Below, piece after piece: positions 5,656-6,186 of a DNA stretch of 6,186 nt. The DNA comes from an uncultured Aquincola sp. Lineage in GTDB: Bacteria > Pseudomonadota > Gammaproteobacteria > Burkholderiales > Burkholderiaceae. A program made the translations under genes and the position numbers. The stretch's first letter is position 1, and each line of letters starts with the position of its first letter. Location: positions 1 to 6,186 of the forward strand of contig CAKZXL010000301.1 of the NCBI GenBank assembly GCA_937883885.1, written 5' to 3'. Under the pieces are notes generated by a model that was not told the origin of the DNA, made no database searches, and was given only the letters and a program-made list of their open reading frames with translations.

Positions 5656-6147
5656 GTGGGAACACCTGGTCTACACCTTGTTGGGCAGCAAGTTCAAAGT
5701 CAGAAGCTGTCTCCGCGCATGCAGCGGGCCGTCAGGATGCTGCAGATGTCGTCACTGGACTATGCACATGAGCTGAACGAAGCACTGGCCCGGAACCCGT
5801 TTCTGGAGGACGAAGCCGACGGTGACGCGCCGGCGTTGCCCCCTACGCTGGAAGCGTTGGCCAGCCCCGCCCTGACTACAGAGATAGCAACCAACAAGGA
5901 CGACCTTCCCTCTCATGACGTCGCAGACGGCTTGGAGACGTTGACCAGGGCCGAAGAGTCGGTAGCAGATCTCAATGATTGGCCGGACGCGTCACCTGCA
6001 CGCGTGGAAAGCGGCAGCGTGACGGCCGTTGACATGGCGTCGAGCACAGGCGGACTGGCAGACCACCTTGAACCGGCCCGGGAATTGTGGAGGCTCCAAC
6101 CTTTGAGAAGATGGAGCCATGAACAAGTCGAACAAGTTCTCGCCTGA
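5656..6147 (+). pseudogene. rpoN: Sigma-54 (RpoN) paralog truncated by an IS
   Basis: The first 50 or so residues are sigma-54 region I, which contacts enhancer-binding activators: GLHLVGQQVQSQKLSP, then RMQRAVRMLQMSSLDYAHEL and EALARNPFLEDE. The canonical form is LxLRxSQQLxMTPQLQQAIRLLQLS, ending NPLLE. An acidic, variable region II follows (about 53-125), then GGLADHL, resembling the start of the core-binding region. Sigma-54 similarity ends at codon 138 (6067-6069), where IS sequence begins. The frame stays open into the IS to a TGA at 6145-6147, giving a 163-residue chimera against about 480 for an intact factor. The core-binding, DNA-binding and RpoN-box regions are absent. GTG 5656 is the best start: GGAGGAA at 5641-5647 is eight bases upstream, while ATG 5632 lies before that site and has no good one of its own. 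Divergence from standard region I suggests a second copy rather than the housekeeping gene. Confidence 0.82.
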
Positions 6148-6186
6148 AGTCCGCGAGCGCGCGGTGCGCCTGGTGCTGGAGCACCG
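6069..6186 (+). mobile_element. Left end of an IS3-family insertion sequence (partial)
   Basis: Sigma-54 similarity stops at about 6068, and a sequence starting TGAACCGGCCCGGG follows. This has the TG-initial, GC-rich character of IS3-family terminal inverted repeats. Fifty bases further on an IS3-type orfA begins, the usual spacing for these elements. The right end and the target-site duplication lie outside the window. The boundary is placed from the TG start and the loss of sigma-54 similarity, and could be off by a few bases. Confidence 0.75.
6119..6186 (+). CDS. IS3-family transposase OrfA (5' end only)
   Basis: The frame from ATG 6119 reads MNKSNKFSPEVRERAVRLVL, then EH, and leaves the window. 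This is the characteristic start of IS3-family OrfA, a helix-turn-helix protein that binds the element's ends and is joined to OrfB by frameshifting to give the active transposase. GGAG at 6113-6116 is a short-spaced ribosome binding site. The frame differs from that of the sigma-54 chimera, whose stop codon (6145-6147) lies inside orfA. Only 22 codons are visible, so the subgroup is not certain. Confidence 0.85.
   Translation, partial: MNKSNKFSPEVRERAVRLVLEH

Overview
The window looks like accessory DNA from a high-GC proteobacterium, probably Burkholderiales or Xanthomonadales. This is inferred from codon use (mostly G/C third positions), the Proteobacteria-type chemoreceptor tail, the sigma-54 paralog and the IS3-family element. 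The species cannot be fixed from the sequence alone.

Layout, left to right. Positions 1-276 hold no recognisable gene, but there is a stem-loop just before the first coding region. At 277-801 is a Kbp/YgaU-type BON-LysM protein. A 313-base non-coding gap containing short palindromes follows. At 1115-3346 is a large-subunit (clade 2, KatE/HPII-type) catalase with a twin-arginine signal peptide, closed by a clear intrinsic terminator. At 3435-3980 is a lysine-tailed hemerythrin-like HHE protein of visibly lower GC, closed by a second strong terminator. On the minus strand, 4051 to about 4330 is only the C-terminal tail of a methyl-accepting chemotaxis protein. Head-to-head with it is a DUF2252 gene (4350 or 4395 to 5567) whose 5' end also looks lost and which carries two compensating frameshifts. 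At 5656 a sigma-54 (RpoN) paralog starts from a good ribosome binding site. It is cut after about 138 codons by an IS3-family element whose left end is near 6069 and whose orfA starts at 6119 and leaves the window.

The intact genes share a stress theme: a potassium/envelope-stress-type protein, an exported peroxide-destroying enzyme and a di-iron hemerythrin. The right half shows decay: a truncated chemoreceptor, a frame-scrambled DUF2252 gene and an IS-disrupted sigma factor. I read the window as stress-tolerance cargo next to a degrading, IS-rich edge. That is inference. The strongest observations are the paired frameshifts in the DUF2252 gene, the double 5' truncation at the chemoreceptor/DUF2252 junction, the IS insertion in the sigma-54 paralog, and the Tat-exported catalase.
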